Of a stretch of DNA of 64,000 bases, positions 24,212 through 36,099 are shown in pieces. Origin of the DNA: Cordylochernes scorpioides (lineage: Eukaryota > Arthropoda > Arachnida > Pseudoscorpiones > Chernetidae); NCBI GenBank assembly GCA_030710605.1, contig CP092886.1, positions 52,540,394-52,604,393 of the forward strand, read 5' to 3'. The notes under the pieces are model-generated. The model did no database searches and was not told where the DNA came from. It saw only the letters and a program-made list of their open reading frames with translations. Each line of letters opens with the position of its first letter. Within the stretch, counting starts at the first letter, position 1. A program made the position numbers and the translations under genes.

Positions 24212-25138
24212 AAGTAATAGAATCAAAGCATGCGAGGATGCGTATCTTATAAGTTTTAATAATGGCGAGCTTTCGGGCTGATAACCCTTCTTCAGGACAT
24301 CATATCTGACTGATCTTGCATCTTATATACATATACATATTGACAAAAATCAGCTTATATACAAAAACAAACGTATCAGCCAATCAGTTAGAAAAGTAAT
24401 AGCGAGAAATAACCGCGTGTCCCGAGCATATCAAGTAGGAAAAACACAAGAGACTTCACGATTAAGCCACGATACAGTTTAAGGCTGCATGAGTAAAATT
24501 AATCCAAAATAATACGTGCAGGCAATGGTCTCCTAAGGTACACTATGGCAATATTGCTTTGTATATGTCAGGGATGTCTATATGTCTATTAATACTGTTA
24601 TGTCTTAAAGAGAGCAACGCCTCGACGACCAATCTTTTGTATTTGCTCTTGATATCTGAGTAATATGCCTGTGGATGAGAGGTATCAAAAGAATGTCCTG
24701 TCTGTTGGATGTGTTGCACTATGAGAGATCTGGGTTCACTGTTTCTAACGTTTCTGTGGTGTTCTTCTATCCTATCCTTAATTCTTCGGCCTGTCTCTCC
24801 TATATACAAACTGTTGCAATCTAAGCATTTTAAGGAATACACGGAGTTTGTAAGAAATGGTAGGGTAATGGGAAAACTGTTTTTGGTGATGAGGTTCCTA
24901 ACTATTGTTTCTAATTTAGGAGTGTTGGTGTAATAGGTGCGGATTCCGTACTTGTTTTTTAAGTGTCTAGAGATGTTGGTACTATAGTTAGAGTATGGAA
25001 TGATGCAAGTCGATCTATAAGTCTGACTATTAAGTTACTGTTGGGGATTGTGAAAATGTCGGAGAATTTCACAATCCCCAACAGCAACTTAATAGTCAGA
25101 CTTATAGATCGACTTGCATCATTCCATACTCTAACTAT
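24212..25138 (-). pseudogene. Penelope-like element fragment with GIY-YIG domain
   Basis: The minus-strand frame from 24842 to 24543 encodes CLDCNSLYIGETGRRIKDRI, the start of a GIY-YIG endonuclease core in the form LYIGETG, followed by the helix with conserved arginine and a glutamate-containing C-terminal half. Sequence upstream to about 24960 reads as the end of the preceding reverse-transcriptase/linker region in the same frame. The RT catalytic part is missing, so the copy is 5'-truncated. At 24985-25137 its 5' end folds back on itself in an inverted duplication. Noncoding sequence at 24230-24330 has GAGCTTTCGGGCTGATAACC. Confidence 0.8.
24985..25137. repeat. Short near-perfect palindrome at 5' end of Penelope fragment
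   Basis: The 66 bases from about 24990 (AGAGTATGGAATGATGCAAG onward) are repeated in reverse complement to 25133 with one mismatch and a loop of about 12 bases. Confidence 0.9.
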
Positions 25139-26923
25139 TCCAAACTCTTCACAAACTCTGACCAAAACGATGATCCAGTTCGAAAACCACGAGCTTGGAG
25201 GGGACAATAACAGCCGAGGTAAACCTTTTTTTAACCCTTGATCGCCACGCTCCATAAATCAATAAATCCACATTGCAGATTAATATTGTTGTAAGATTAA
25301 AATTTCTTTTTATATTAGAATTATCTCTTTTAATATACGTGAATTGCGCCATCACCAAAGGTACTTATTAACTATTTTTTTGGCTTTGTTGGACTATTTT
25401 TTTCCTCTCCTCTCGTTAAAATTCACCTTCTAATATTGGGCCGGGCTTAATTAGCTTGGAGCAATAATGGCCTCGAGTTATTTATTTCACCTCGATGCGT
25501 TCTAGGGAGCCAGCAGAAAAATAGCCTTCTCCTATTTACCTGGGGGGGTGGGGACTAGGTAAATAAGATCCTCTTAGGTGCTTAGTAACTTGCCTTTTAT
25601 TGGCTAGCTGAGTTAGTCACCTTTATCGCCACTTGCAAATTGATTACTTGACTTCCCTTAGAGAAGATGCAAAGTCAGTTTTACGCATGAATCACTTGTT
25701 TACTTTGAGGCTTGAAATTAATAAATAATAGCTGGTAATACTATTTGGAGCTATAAATTAATATACAAATAATAAATATATATGGTGTCGCGTACATAAA
25801 TAAATACTACGTTAAAAAATTAAAAGATTCTGAAAGATCAACTGCCAAAATGGTTTATATCTATAAAATCCTTTTTTAGCAACTGTTTCCATCTAAAATA
25901 ATCTACTGCGTATACTGTGATAATATGGTATAGGATGTATACGAAACATCCCAAACCAACTGTGGGTTAAACTGGCGAAATCACAGGGAGAGTTCACCAC
26001 TGAAGATACACATCCTCCTAATATTGGTATAATGGCTTTAACGTACACAGGAATCTTGATTTATTTCTAAATTAAACGGAGAAATCATAATGATCAGGGC
26101 TATTGCACGAAACTATGATTTTTCAAGTAGATATTTCAACACAAAAGCAATATATTTGTGCTAAAGTTATCGGTTAATCATTTATATGTATTAGATAGTA
26201 AAAATAAATATATTGGATTGAATAAAAGATTTATTTGCCAATATTTCGGTTGTCTGAACGCCAACCTTTATCAAAGCATTACATCTTTGTATGAACAAAC
26301 TCAGCGCCGCATAGTGTTATAATCTCACTGTTGAAATCATTTAAAATAAAAGGCAGGTGGAGAAAAATTGTGCATGAAAATATTATCACAAAAATTACAA
26401 TAATAATAAAAGGCAGCTGAGTTTGTGTATAAAAAATGTAATGCCTCGATAAAAGCTTGCGTTCAACTATACTAAATATTGGCAAATAAATCTTTTATTC
26501 AATCCAATATATGCATTTTTACTATCTAATGATTTAAGTATGGATTGCTCTATTTTCAGAACGATTTATATGTATATATTTCGTTGTTTGAACTTCTTTT
26601 TAGTGAGACGTTTTTTGATTGAATATATTCTTAGACCGAATGAGGTATATCAGCATTAAAAAAAGTTCTTCTAAAAAAATTAAACACATTTAAAGGCTAC
26701 AAAATTCAAAACTGTAAATGCACTGTAAATCAATAACTACTTTTGGAAATGAGTCTTCGACCCTTTCTACAGCCATCAGAGTATATGTTGATCTCTTTAA
26801 GATGATCTCTTGGCGTAAGGTACTCAGTCTCTTGGACTTTAATGAGATTTTTCGGAATAATTTGACGAGCTGAAAATTCATTGAAAAATGATCCACAAAA
26901 TTGATGCTCCAATCCTTTTATAC

Positions 26924-27273
26924 TGTTGCACCCGGGTGCGGTTTGGCAGATCCTTCAGTCTTGATTCTCTCCTTAGACGCGTCTTGCATCTTTCCCAAAC
27001 GTGTCTCAACCATTCTACAAAGGGAAACCAGTCAATAACAAGACAACTATATTTTTAGGTAATACCTAGAATATCTCTTTATTTATCACATCAAAGTTTA
27101 AAGCAGGTGGTGTATTCAGTGTATCAAAATACAAATGTTTTATATTACATAATATTTTATAGTAAAAATCTGTTTATAAAAATAAATAAATAAATATATA
27201 ATTGAAATTTTAAATATATTTAAAAAACATTATAAATAATTTTTAAAATATGCGCATTAATCATGATGCAACA
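26924..27273 (-). repeat. Solo LTR (family B), right arm, uninterrupted
   Basis: Mirror of the left LTR without the internal insertion: 350 bp, flanked by ATAC on both sides (26920-26923 and 27274-27277). The gag-like start near 27013 is preserved. Confidence 0.85.
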
Positions 27274-27984
27274 ATACCTATGATGTAAAAACTATTTCAG
27301 TATAGTTAAGGATATCTAGTAATATAGGATAACAACTAAACACTTATTTACAATATGAATTATGGTGAATAGTTTCACGCGCAATTATCGGATATAGCGT
27401 GTCTTATTTGCAACACAGGTAATAAATAAATAAACTAAACACTTGATTATTATTTTTGAAACAAAATTAGTAAGTCTACACACAGTTCACAAAGAGAAAT
27501 AAATATTTTTCAATATAGAAAGGAAGAAATAGAAGAATAGCCCGTATAATTTTTCTTAAATTTATTGAAACGAATCCAATGATTCAAAATATATGAACAA
27601 ATGGATGTTAGAGAATATACAAGTAAGAGGCATAGAACCATTTAATATTTGATATTATATATAGTTTGAAATATTCATCAACCCCTCCTTTATTGACACA
27701 TATTTAACATTAAAATATAGAGTTTTACTCTTGTGTGTAAACTGGATAAATATTCGTTGTATAAATATCAAATATTTTCTCATATATATATGTGCATGAT
27801 CAAATAATATAAATAATCTTGTATGTTTGCACAACAATATATGATATAAACTATTTTATATATTAATGTTTATTGACTGCGCGCATATATGTGTTTGTGG
27901 TTTTTTTAAACTATTAGTAAGATAAATCAAGTTTATTATATGTAATGAGGAAAAATATATGTTTTTAATATAGAAAAAGGGTCG

Positions 27985-28260
27985 CAGGTGTTAATGATGT
28001 CAGTAAAACAGAGTTCCTGGTATTCGCTCTTAACTTGGCTAGTAGGAGCGGTCGGGACAACAGCGGCGCCACTTGGAATGGAACGTGCTGGCTCGCGCCG
28101 CGTGAAGAACAGTTTAGGCCTCTCGCTCGAACTCTTGAGTCGACTCGGCCTATGTATATCATAACCCTTATTTTATATTTAACATATTTCATATAACTAA
28201 TTAAATAAATATTTAAAGTAATTACTGAGCCTATTTAATTATTTTTCATCGCAACAATAT
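27985..28260 (+). repeat. GC-rich-core interspersed repeat, right arm
   Basis: Mirror of 12255-12535 with small indels around GTGCTGGCTCGCGCC. Confidence 0.75.
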
Positions 28261-28414
28261 TGAAAAAAGGCGTATCCTGAATGATCACATACACATATTA
28301 GATGGCAGAGCGTCATCTAGTGGAACAAGAAGCTCTGTCATCTGAAAGGCCATGTCATTGGCCAGAATGTTCCTTTTTTGTTTCTATTATACATAATAAA
28401 CAAATATATATTTA

Positions 28415-28690
28415 TTAAAATTAAAAATATATTCTCGAAATGAGTATCTTTTTTTTATTTAAAAAACGCTAGCTTTCAAGCGTTAATCGCTCTTCAACGG
28501 GCTTACTATAATATCGACTTTATTCCACCAGAAATATTTACAAAAACAAACGCGCGCAACGTGGATATTTATAAATGAAAATTTGTATAACTGAAAATTT
28601 TTAATTGGTTTGTAATTTAACTATTTTATGGAATATGTCTACATATTTATATATAATTTATTTTTTCACAATTTTATCATAAATATATAT
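28415..28690. mobile_element. Penelope-like non-coding fragment, right arm only
   Basis: Contains GCTAGCTTTCAAGCG and CGCTCTTCAACGGGCT, the same end phrases as the palindrome at 31587. The left arm lacks the block at the matching point near 12100. Confidence 0.55.
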
Positions 28691-29219
28691 TTTTTGGTAC
28701 AGATGCTAAGCTTTGCCTCATTATTTCTTGTAAAGGTAATCTTCCGAAATGCTTTACCACGACTCTACAGCCAACTAAGAACTTAGAATGCCTATTTGTT
28801 CATGTGACAAAATTTGCGTTCTACTTATTTAGCTGCAACCGAAGATCCTGTGAATGTTATTATCAATTGATGTTTTGGCAATAGTTTGCCTATGAATTAC
28901 CACTCTCCTTCTACTAGAAACTATAAATACCTACTGGTTAAAGTGTAACGGTTTGCGATCATTTTCTTTTAGTTATAGTTGTTTATCTTGCAATATTCAA
29001 CATATGCCTATATCGATATCAGATCATTTACTCAAAAAATCCTTTGCATTAAAATTAATATTTATTTAATGAAAACGCAAAAGTATATCTTCTGTATTTC
29101 AAAATTTGTTTTTCAAATTTAATAAGAATTTATATTCACTAACATGGTAAGCCAAGATTTTATTCAAACCAAACTACTATGGTGAATTTAAATACGCCAA
29201 TCGCACCCCACCTCACTCT

Positions 29220-29500
29220 CTATTTGGAAATAAATGTTTTTTTTATTCTTAGTAGACGTTGTGTTGTGTGTTGGCAGAGACCATGATAATCTTGTTGAGT
29301 AGTTAACTAGGAATTTTACTGCAAATAAACCACATGTCTACATATATACAAAGCAGTAGACTTTTGCACTTACAAGTGTGATAGAGCCTGGCTTCGTTAT
29401 TTGCACTAACTGGTGAAGTTGGACCTTTTCAAGAATCGGGGGCCATTGTGATTCCGGGTCGTGGCTGTCGAAAATCGATTATTCCTTAATCACTCCTCCA
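29220..29500 (-). mobile_element. tRNA-headed SINE, copy 2, right arm
   Basis: Mirror of 11050-11520 without the internal hairpin insertion, and with part of the head deleted near 29450. Confidence 0.65.
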
Positions 29501-29764
29501 CCAACAATCAACAGATTTTCAACAATGGAAACCAAAAGCATGATACAAAATGTTTATAGAATGTGAAGATCTATTTGAATATTGAATCTCCCGAGGTTAC
29601 TTTTGCTGAAAAATGTTTAGAAATGAGAGAAAACGATCAAGATTAAGAGTGAGAAATTGTATACCAGAGAAATAAATAATTCGAAATTGTAAACATCATT
29701 TCTGAAATATGCCGAAATCCTTCGATAACAATAAATTTGGAATATATCTTCGTCAGATGCATGC

Positions 29765-30140
29765 TTAGATGACAGAGATGGTGACTGCAAAGTATTTAGA
29801 AATAAAAGAATACGAAATGGTAGTTATCTTCTTCTTTCTTATCTCAATACACGTGGTACAGGCCATGATAATCATGGTGGGTAGAAGGCGACTGCTTTTA
29901 CTGTAAGTGCACCACATGTCTACACATGTGAAAATCAGTTCGACTTTGCACTTAAAAATGTGCCAGAGCCCCGTTGCACTCGCTGTTGTGGTTGGAATTT
30001 TGCAAGAATCGGGGGCCATTGGAGCATTTTTTTTCAAATCAGAAAAAAATGCCCAATGCGGGAATCGAACCCGGGCCATAGCGGTCGTAAACCGACGGTT
30101 TAGACCATCCTTCCACCGACCCCCAATGGTAGGTATAAAT
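29765..30140 (-). mobile_element. tRNA-headed SINE, copy 1, right arm
   Basis: Mirror of 10460-10820, with the same A and B boxes on the minus strand at 30054-30124. Confidence 0.7.
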
Positions 30141-30665
30141 TTTACATAATATATATATAGAAATAGATTTTTATTTATAATATTGTGAAAACTTTTTAAA
30201 TATGTTTCAAGTATGTTTATATTTATTTTGTTATATAATTTCTCATTATAAATACATTTATTATTTTTATTAAAATGATCATAATCTCTTGTGAGTTGAA
30301 TATATATATTTTTTTGATTCGTGCTTTAGATGTTGTACAAAATTTGAAATATCGCGTGAGAAAGCCCTTGCAGCCTTAGAATAATATTTAACGCTTTGCC
30401 AAATGCTTTGATTTTTGTTCGTTCCTGACAAAAGATTTTTGTCGAAACGTCGAGACAATAAAATGGCCGAAATATCTTTAATTTGAAGAACTATGAATTC
30501 CGGCCAGGCAGCCTCTATCTTTACGAAAAGAAGACGATTAAAACGCTAAGAGAGAAACTGTAAATCATCGAAATATACAAATCGTAATTGTAAACATCAT
30601 TTGGGAAATATGCCGAAGCCATCGATGACATAATTTAAAATATATCTTTGCCAGATGCATGCTCA

Positions 30666-30918
30666 GATGACGTGGAATTTATAATATTTTGGCCTTTTTG
30701 ACAGGATAAAATAAAAGTTAAGAAATAAAAATAAAGAATTTTCAGTTTTTTTTATTGTCCCTATTCTCGATAAAAATTCTTCCTGAAAATTTACCAACAA
30801 TTGGCACTTTCTCTTTGACGGCTAAAATACTTTCTTTAGCGAAATTGAAAGATTTGGTATGAAGCCACTTATAGAATCTCCTCAAATATCGATTATTGCC
30901 TGCAGACACGGCACCCAT
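30666..30918 (-). CDS. Hypothetical short open frame, right-arm copy
   Basis: Mirror of the 84-codon frame at 9679. The N-terminal 57 residues agree apart from isoleucine to threonine, and the frame ends earlier because of an extra A. Same upstream TTACGTCA context (near 30940). Confidence 0.2.
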
Positions 30919-31169
30919 TGTCGCGCCATATCCACGTAATGACGTAATCTGCTTCGGATTAAACGAAAATATGTTTCTCGGTTTATTATTTTTATTTCAA
31001 CAATCAACTAGATCTTAATCAACAAAAATATTGTTATAAAGATATTTAAAGTGTGCATAACATTTTAGAGATGATCATAATGGAAATAAGAAAGTAAAAA
31101 GTATTTTTTCAATATCAAGTCAGTATATATACTTATTTTAAGAAGAAATAACGATTATTTCTAACCTTA

Positions 31170-31325
31170 GGGACGAAGTATGAAAGGACGAATTGTAAAT
31201 AGTAATGAGAAATGGAAAAATAAAGTGTTCAGGAAGTGGGTTCGGTTCCCATCCCTGGACACTTTATTTTTCCGTTTATCATTACTCTTCACAATTCATC
31301 CTTTCAAACTTCATCCCAAGTTATA
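31170..31325. mobile_element. Hairpin element of 155 bp, right arm
   Basis: Mirror of 9278-9432 with the same stems and loop. Confidence 0.75.
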
Positions 31326-31489
31326 TAAATTATCTTTATTTCTCTTTAAAATAAATTTCGAAATTTCGTTCAAAAGAAACATTTGCGGGATAATTTTAAA
31401 ATGTCGTTTCTACAATCATAAGCCGCAAAAATTTCCAACCAAAATTTCCATCTATACTTATAAGTGTGGAAAAAAATAGATCAGGTGTT

Positions 31490-31555
31490 GATATTAAAAA
31501 CAAATTAGGCATATCCTGATGGCGCTCTGTCATCTAAAAAAACGCTCTAAATTTT
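31490..31555. mobile_element. Half of foldback MITE, right arm
   Basis: Single end of the CACATGTG family (AGGTGTTGATATTAAAAACA, then GCATATCCTGATGGCGCTCT), abruptly followed by the Penelope palindrome. Confidence 0.65.
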
Positions 31556-31586
31556 GAATATATATTTATATGTGAGCAATAGTTAC

Positions 31587-31975
31587 CGAGATATTATTTG
31601 AAAAAGTAAAAATTGAATCAGGTAAAGAGTTTCTTTTTATTTATATTTGCTAGCTTTCGAGCAAATTAACTGCTCTTCAACGGGCTGATATTCTTTGTAC
31701 AAACTCAAAAATATTTATACACAGTAAAATTGAAAAGTTTTGTTATTAGCATGTGCTCTCGCGGGCGTGCATCGGATTGTTTCCACCGATGCACGCCCGC
31801 GAGAGCACATGCTAATAACAAAATTTTTCAATTTTACTGTGTATAAATATTTTTGAGTTTGTACAAAGAATATCAGCCCGTTGAAGAGCAGTTAATTTGC
31901 TCGAAAGCTAGCAAATATAAATAAAAAGAAACTATTTACCTGATTCAATTTTTACTTTTTCAAATATATTTATAT
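31587..31975. mobile_element. Near-perfect palindrome of Penelope-like end sequence
   Basis: Two arms of about 180 bp (31600-31773 and 31786-31968) are almost perfect reverse complements around a loop of about 10 bases near 31779. Each arm carries GCTAGCTTTCGAGC and CTCTTCAACGGGCTGA, phrases that recur beside Penelope-like fragments (24240-24330, 28460-28500). Absent from the left arm. Confidence 0.7.
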
Positions 31976-32069
31976 ATATTAGCGCAGATTAGGAAAAATG
32001 AAATAATGAAAGGTCTGTCCTCGGTATGTAATATTCGTCTATTTGAATATATTATAACCATTCAAATAA

Positions 32070-32235
32070 AGTTAAACCTGTCTATAGCGCTCCCTTTTGG
32101 GACTCACCGAAATAGGGTGCTATAGAGAGGTTGCTTAATATTGATGTAATTCGCATCGTACTACGTATTTAAAACTAGGCGCTAGAGAGGAAGGCGCTAT
32201 TTAGAGAAGGCGCTATAGATAGGTTTAAATGTATA
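32070..32235. mobile_element. Short TIR element, right arm
   Basis: Mirror copy of 8490-8665 with the same inverted ends and a few indels. Confidence 0.6.
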
Positions 32236-32437
32236 TTGATTATAGGGAAAATATATAGCCCTCAATATATATACAAGAAATACAACTATTAAGCCTAAAT
32301 GTCTCTTACAAATAAAACGAACTTTATCTTTCCCTTATTGTGATACAAATAGTGAAGGAGAGAAATATATTCAATCTTTTCTTTCAGTGGTTAGAGGAAT
32401 TTGTCTTTCAAAATATAAAAACAATTAGCTCTAATAA

Positions 32438-33154
32438 TCTACTTATATATTTGCCTTATTCTGTCTGTTTGTTTGTCTGTTTGTCTGAAGCTCACGGATA
32501 GAATGCGCGCTCATTGGCTGCCAGGGAACACTTGTCCTCCCTGCCCCCCTCTAGACAACCCTGTTATTCAAAAACCATACATCCAATCGCCATGAAATTC
32601 TGGGATATTATTAGGTATATTAAGTAATTTCTTGAATATCTTGAATATCCTTAGAGTTATTTGCAGAATTGTAGATATAGCTCGCAGGCAGCGCCACCAT
32701 TGCGACGACGGAGATAGGCTTAAGTTTGCTGCTCCACCCCTGTTGACCTTGGGTCATCGTGTGAGTCACAGCATGATGCAACAAAAACACTCTCTCTGGG
32801 GATTGCGGCGTCAACAACCTGTAAGTTTGCCTCTCTCATAAACCTGTCTATACAGACCACCCTGACTATAGCGACCACTCTAGACAACCCTGTTATCAGC
32901 TGCCTGTCTATACAGACCACCCTGTCTATAGCGGTCACCTTAGGCAACCCTGTTATCAGCAGTGTGATACATCCACCTGTCTATACAGACCACCCTGTCT
33001 ATAGCGACCACTCTAGACAACCCTGTTATCAGCTGTGTGATACATCCACCTGTCTATACAGACCACCCTGTTAATAGCGACCACCCAAGTAAACGTTTTT
33101 AAAATATATTCGCACTCGGGTAAACCCCGGGCGTTGCCCGGGCCATTCGTCTAG
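32438..33154 (+). mobile_element. Non-autonomous Helitron (717 bp), right arm
   Basis: Starts TCTACTTATA, ends with a GC hairpin CCCGGGC-GTT-GCCCGGG followed 9 bases later by CTAG, and sits exactly between A and T. These are the hallmarks of Helitron termini. Both the left arm (between 8272 and 8273) and the local duplicate (near 34719) show the empty site with no target duplication. No Rep/helicase is encoded. An internal minisatellite of about 70 bp (32842-33090) repeats CCTGTCTATACAGACCACCC. Confidence 0.9.
32842..33090 (+). repeat. Minisatellite inside Helitron (about 4 units)
   Basis: Tandem units of about 70-75 bp built from CCTGTCTATACAGACC, CCTGTCTATAGCG and CTAGACAACCCTGTTATCAG. The word CCTGTCTATAGCG also forms the ends of the TIR element at 32070-32235 nearby. 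Confidence 0.85.
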
Positions 33155-34053
33155 TTATAATATATCCGCCTTTTTTCGCTAATACATTTTTCACATACTT
33201 GTTTACAAGTTTAAAAGAAAAGAGATTTTCTCACTTCAATACACATATAATTGGGAAATAAAACCATTCATCACGAATTTTTATTTTCAAATAAAACAAA
33301 CTTTTACTGTCCTTACTAATATGCAATAATATTGGGAAGATGGGAATGGGTTTCGTTCATCAGTATTAAACCTTCCCAGCGGTTTCACCAATTTAATCTT
33401 CAGATCGCTTTTAGAGATCTAATAATGTTTTGAACGATTCTGCTTATATATTCGAAAATGAAGGGTGGGATTATAGTTATCGTATTTCAGCAAACTATGG
33501 ATTTATTATTTGCGGAAGAGTATTTGTCCGGTGCAAATATTTATATGTAATTCTACATTACTAAAGGTTTATGTCAATATAGTTTACTGAAACACCATAA
33601 TTAAGACTCCAAACTTCTATGTCGCATATATGCACAGAATCGTTCATTGGTCTAATGGATTAAATTGAAGAAACCGCTATTAGGGTTCACCACTGATGAG
33701 TCAAACCATTCCAAAATTTATCATCTCAGAAAAGAGATTAGACAGTTTTCTTTTAATTGTAAATGAAATATTCTTGTTCAATAGATGCATTTCTGGTAGT
33801 TCCATACATATATCAATTGGATTAGCGCACAAAAAAACCACAGTTCTAAATGGTAAAAATATTAATCGCAGTAAGGACTGTAGAAGTTTGATTCATATTT
33901 GTGAAGAGAAACATTCGCGTCTTAATGTCTTCATCCGTTATATATAGATGGCGCGTTATTGCTTTGTATTAATTCATGCTTAACTTGTTATGCTCGATAT
34001 TACTGCTATTGCTCGATGCATATATTTAAATTTAAATCTACTGTCCTAAAAGC
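33155..34053. repeat. Tandem-duplicated TIR-element cluster, first right copy
   Basis: Reverse-complement match to 7456-8272. It directly follows the Helitron end and is broken after AAGCTTATG by the mariner fragment. A second copy follows at 34722-35612. Confidence 0.8.
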
Positions 34054-34628
34054 TTATGTCGAAAAAAGCGCGCCAAGTTCGGTCGAATGTGAAAGTTTTG
34101 CTGACAGTTTTCTTCGATTGCAGGGGCGTGGTGCATCATGAGTTCTTGCCACAGGGTAGAACGGTCAATAAGGAATATTACCTGCAAGTTATGCGCAATT
34201 TGCGCGAAGCAATCAGCCAGAAACGCCCGGATTTGTGGAAGAACAAAAATTGGCTTTTGCACCACGATAACGCCCCTGCTCACACATCATTGCTTGTGAG
34301 CGACCTTTTGGCCAAAAACAACACACCAATGATGCCGCAGCCACCGTATTCCCCATATCTGGCCCCTTGTGACTTTTTCTTGTTCCCTAAACTGAGGAGG
34401 CCCATGAAAGGACGACGTTACGCTACGCTTGACGAGATAAAGACGGCATCGAAGGAGGAGCTGAAAATATTTTTAAAAATGATTTTTTGAAGTGCTTCGA
34501 AGATTGGAAAAAACCGTTGGCACAAGTGTATAATATCTCATGGGGATTACTTTGAAGGGGACAAAATAGGTATTCATGAATAAATAAATCATATTTGAAA
34601 AAACACAAAGGTCGCGATACCTTTTGAA
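34054..34628 (+). pseudogene. mariner transposase C-terminal fragment
   Basis: The plus-strand frame 34056-34490 (144 codons) contains GRTVNKEYYLQVM, then HHDNAPAHTS (second catalytic aspartate) and YSPYLAPCDFFLFPKLR (third aspartate), the D34D pattern of mariner transposases. A complete mariner transposase is about 345 residues, so the N-terminal DNA-binding half and first catalytic aspartate are missing. The frame ends early with a frameshift near 34485; typical C-terminal sequence continues in another frame. It sits at the junction of the local tandem duplication and is absent from the left arm. Confidence 0.9.
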
Positions 34629-34721
34629 CACACCTCGTATATATATCATCTTTTCTTTCAGTGGTTAGAGGAATTTGTCTTTTAAAATATAAAAACAATT
34701 AGCTCTGATAATTATAATATT

Positions 34722-35612
34722 TTCGCATTTTTTCGCAAATGCATTTTTCAAATACTTGTTTACAAGTTTAAAAGAAAATAAATTTACTCACTTCAATACA
34801 CATATAATTGGGAAATAAAACCATTCATCACGAATTTTTATTTTCAAATAAAGCAAACTTTTACTGTCCTTTCTGATATGCAATAATATTGGGAAGATGG
34901 GAATGGGTTTCGTTCATCAGTATTAAACCTTCCCAGCGGTTTCACCAATTTAATCTTCAGATCGCTTTTAGAGATCTAATAATGTTTTGAACGATTCTGC
35001 TTATATATTCGAAAATGAAGGATGCGATTAAAGTTATCGTATTTCAGCAAACTATGGATTTATAATTTGCGGAAGAGTATTTGTCCGGTGCAAATATTTA
35101 TATGTAATTCTACATTACTAAAGGTTTATGTCAATATAGTTTACTAAAATACCATAATTAAGACTCCAAACTTCTATGTCGCATATATGCACAGAATCGT
35201 TCATTGGTCTAATGGATTAAATTGAAGAAACCGCTATTAGGGGTCACCACTGATGAGTCAAACCATTCCAAAATTTATCATCTCAGAAAAGAGATTAGAC
35301 AGTTTTTTCTTTTAATTGTAAATGAAATATTCGTGTTCAATAGATGCATTTCTGGTAGTTCCATACATATATCAATTGGATTAGCGCACAACAAACTACA
35401 GTTCTAAATGGTAAACATATTAATCGCAGTAAGGACTGTAGAAGTTTGATTCATATTTGTGAAAAGAAACATTCGCGTCTTAATTTCTTCATTCGTGATA
35501 TATAGATGGCGCGTTATTGCTTTGTATTAATTCATGCTTAACTTGTTATGCTCGATATTACTGCTATTGCTCGATGCATATATTTAAATTTAAATCTACT
35601 GTCCTAAAAGCT
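34722..35612. repeat. Tandem-duplicated TIR-element cluster, second right copy
   Basis: Second copy of 33155-34053, with its flank 34635-34721 also duplicated from 32370-32437. This copy continues into the rest of the arm and therefore marks the original junction. Confidence 0.8.
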
Positions 35613-35689
35613 TAGTTCCATAGTTTGATTAAATACCATTTCTAAGATTCTACCCTTCAGTGTTGCATAAAAAACGGAATGATCTCTCT

Positions 35690-36090
35690 CTCTCTCTCTG
35701 TTCGAAAGCTTGAATGCCAACACCATCCTAGAACCTCTCTATGGAAACTTTTATAGGGAGGAGATAGAAGACGCTGTTGTCTCCACTTCTAACAGGGGGG
35801 ACGTCCTCAAGTACCTGACGCCTGAGCAGTGGTCTGCTCTGAAGCTATTCCTCGACATGGCAATAGCACAGGTCGGGGAGAAGTCCAATCTACGCGGAAC
35901 GCTGTTCGACTTCAGGACAGAATGTGACATCATACCAGACGACCCTCAGTGGGATTCGTCTGATGAAAATAATATCTAAGTTTATTTATTTATTTTTTAA
36001 ATATATATATATATTAACCCTATATAAATTTATATGTACGATTAATAAATATGTTTCAATCTCTAAATCTCTCTCTCCAATACAATATTA
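35690..36090 (+). pseudogene. 3' end of gag-like ORF1 element, right arm
   Basis: Mirror of 6895-7330. The plus-strand frame (35710-35979) remains open for 89 codons with a few residue changes, for example SPSNRAD to STSNRGD. The CT run is shorter than on the left. The same AATAAATATGTTTCAATCTC tail follows. Confidence 0.6.
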
Positions 36091-36099
36091 TAGTTCTAA

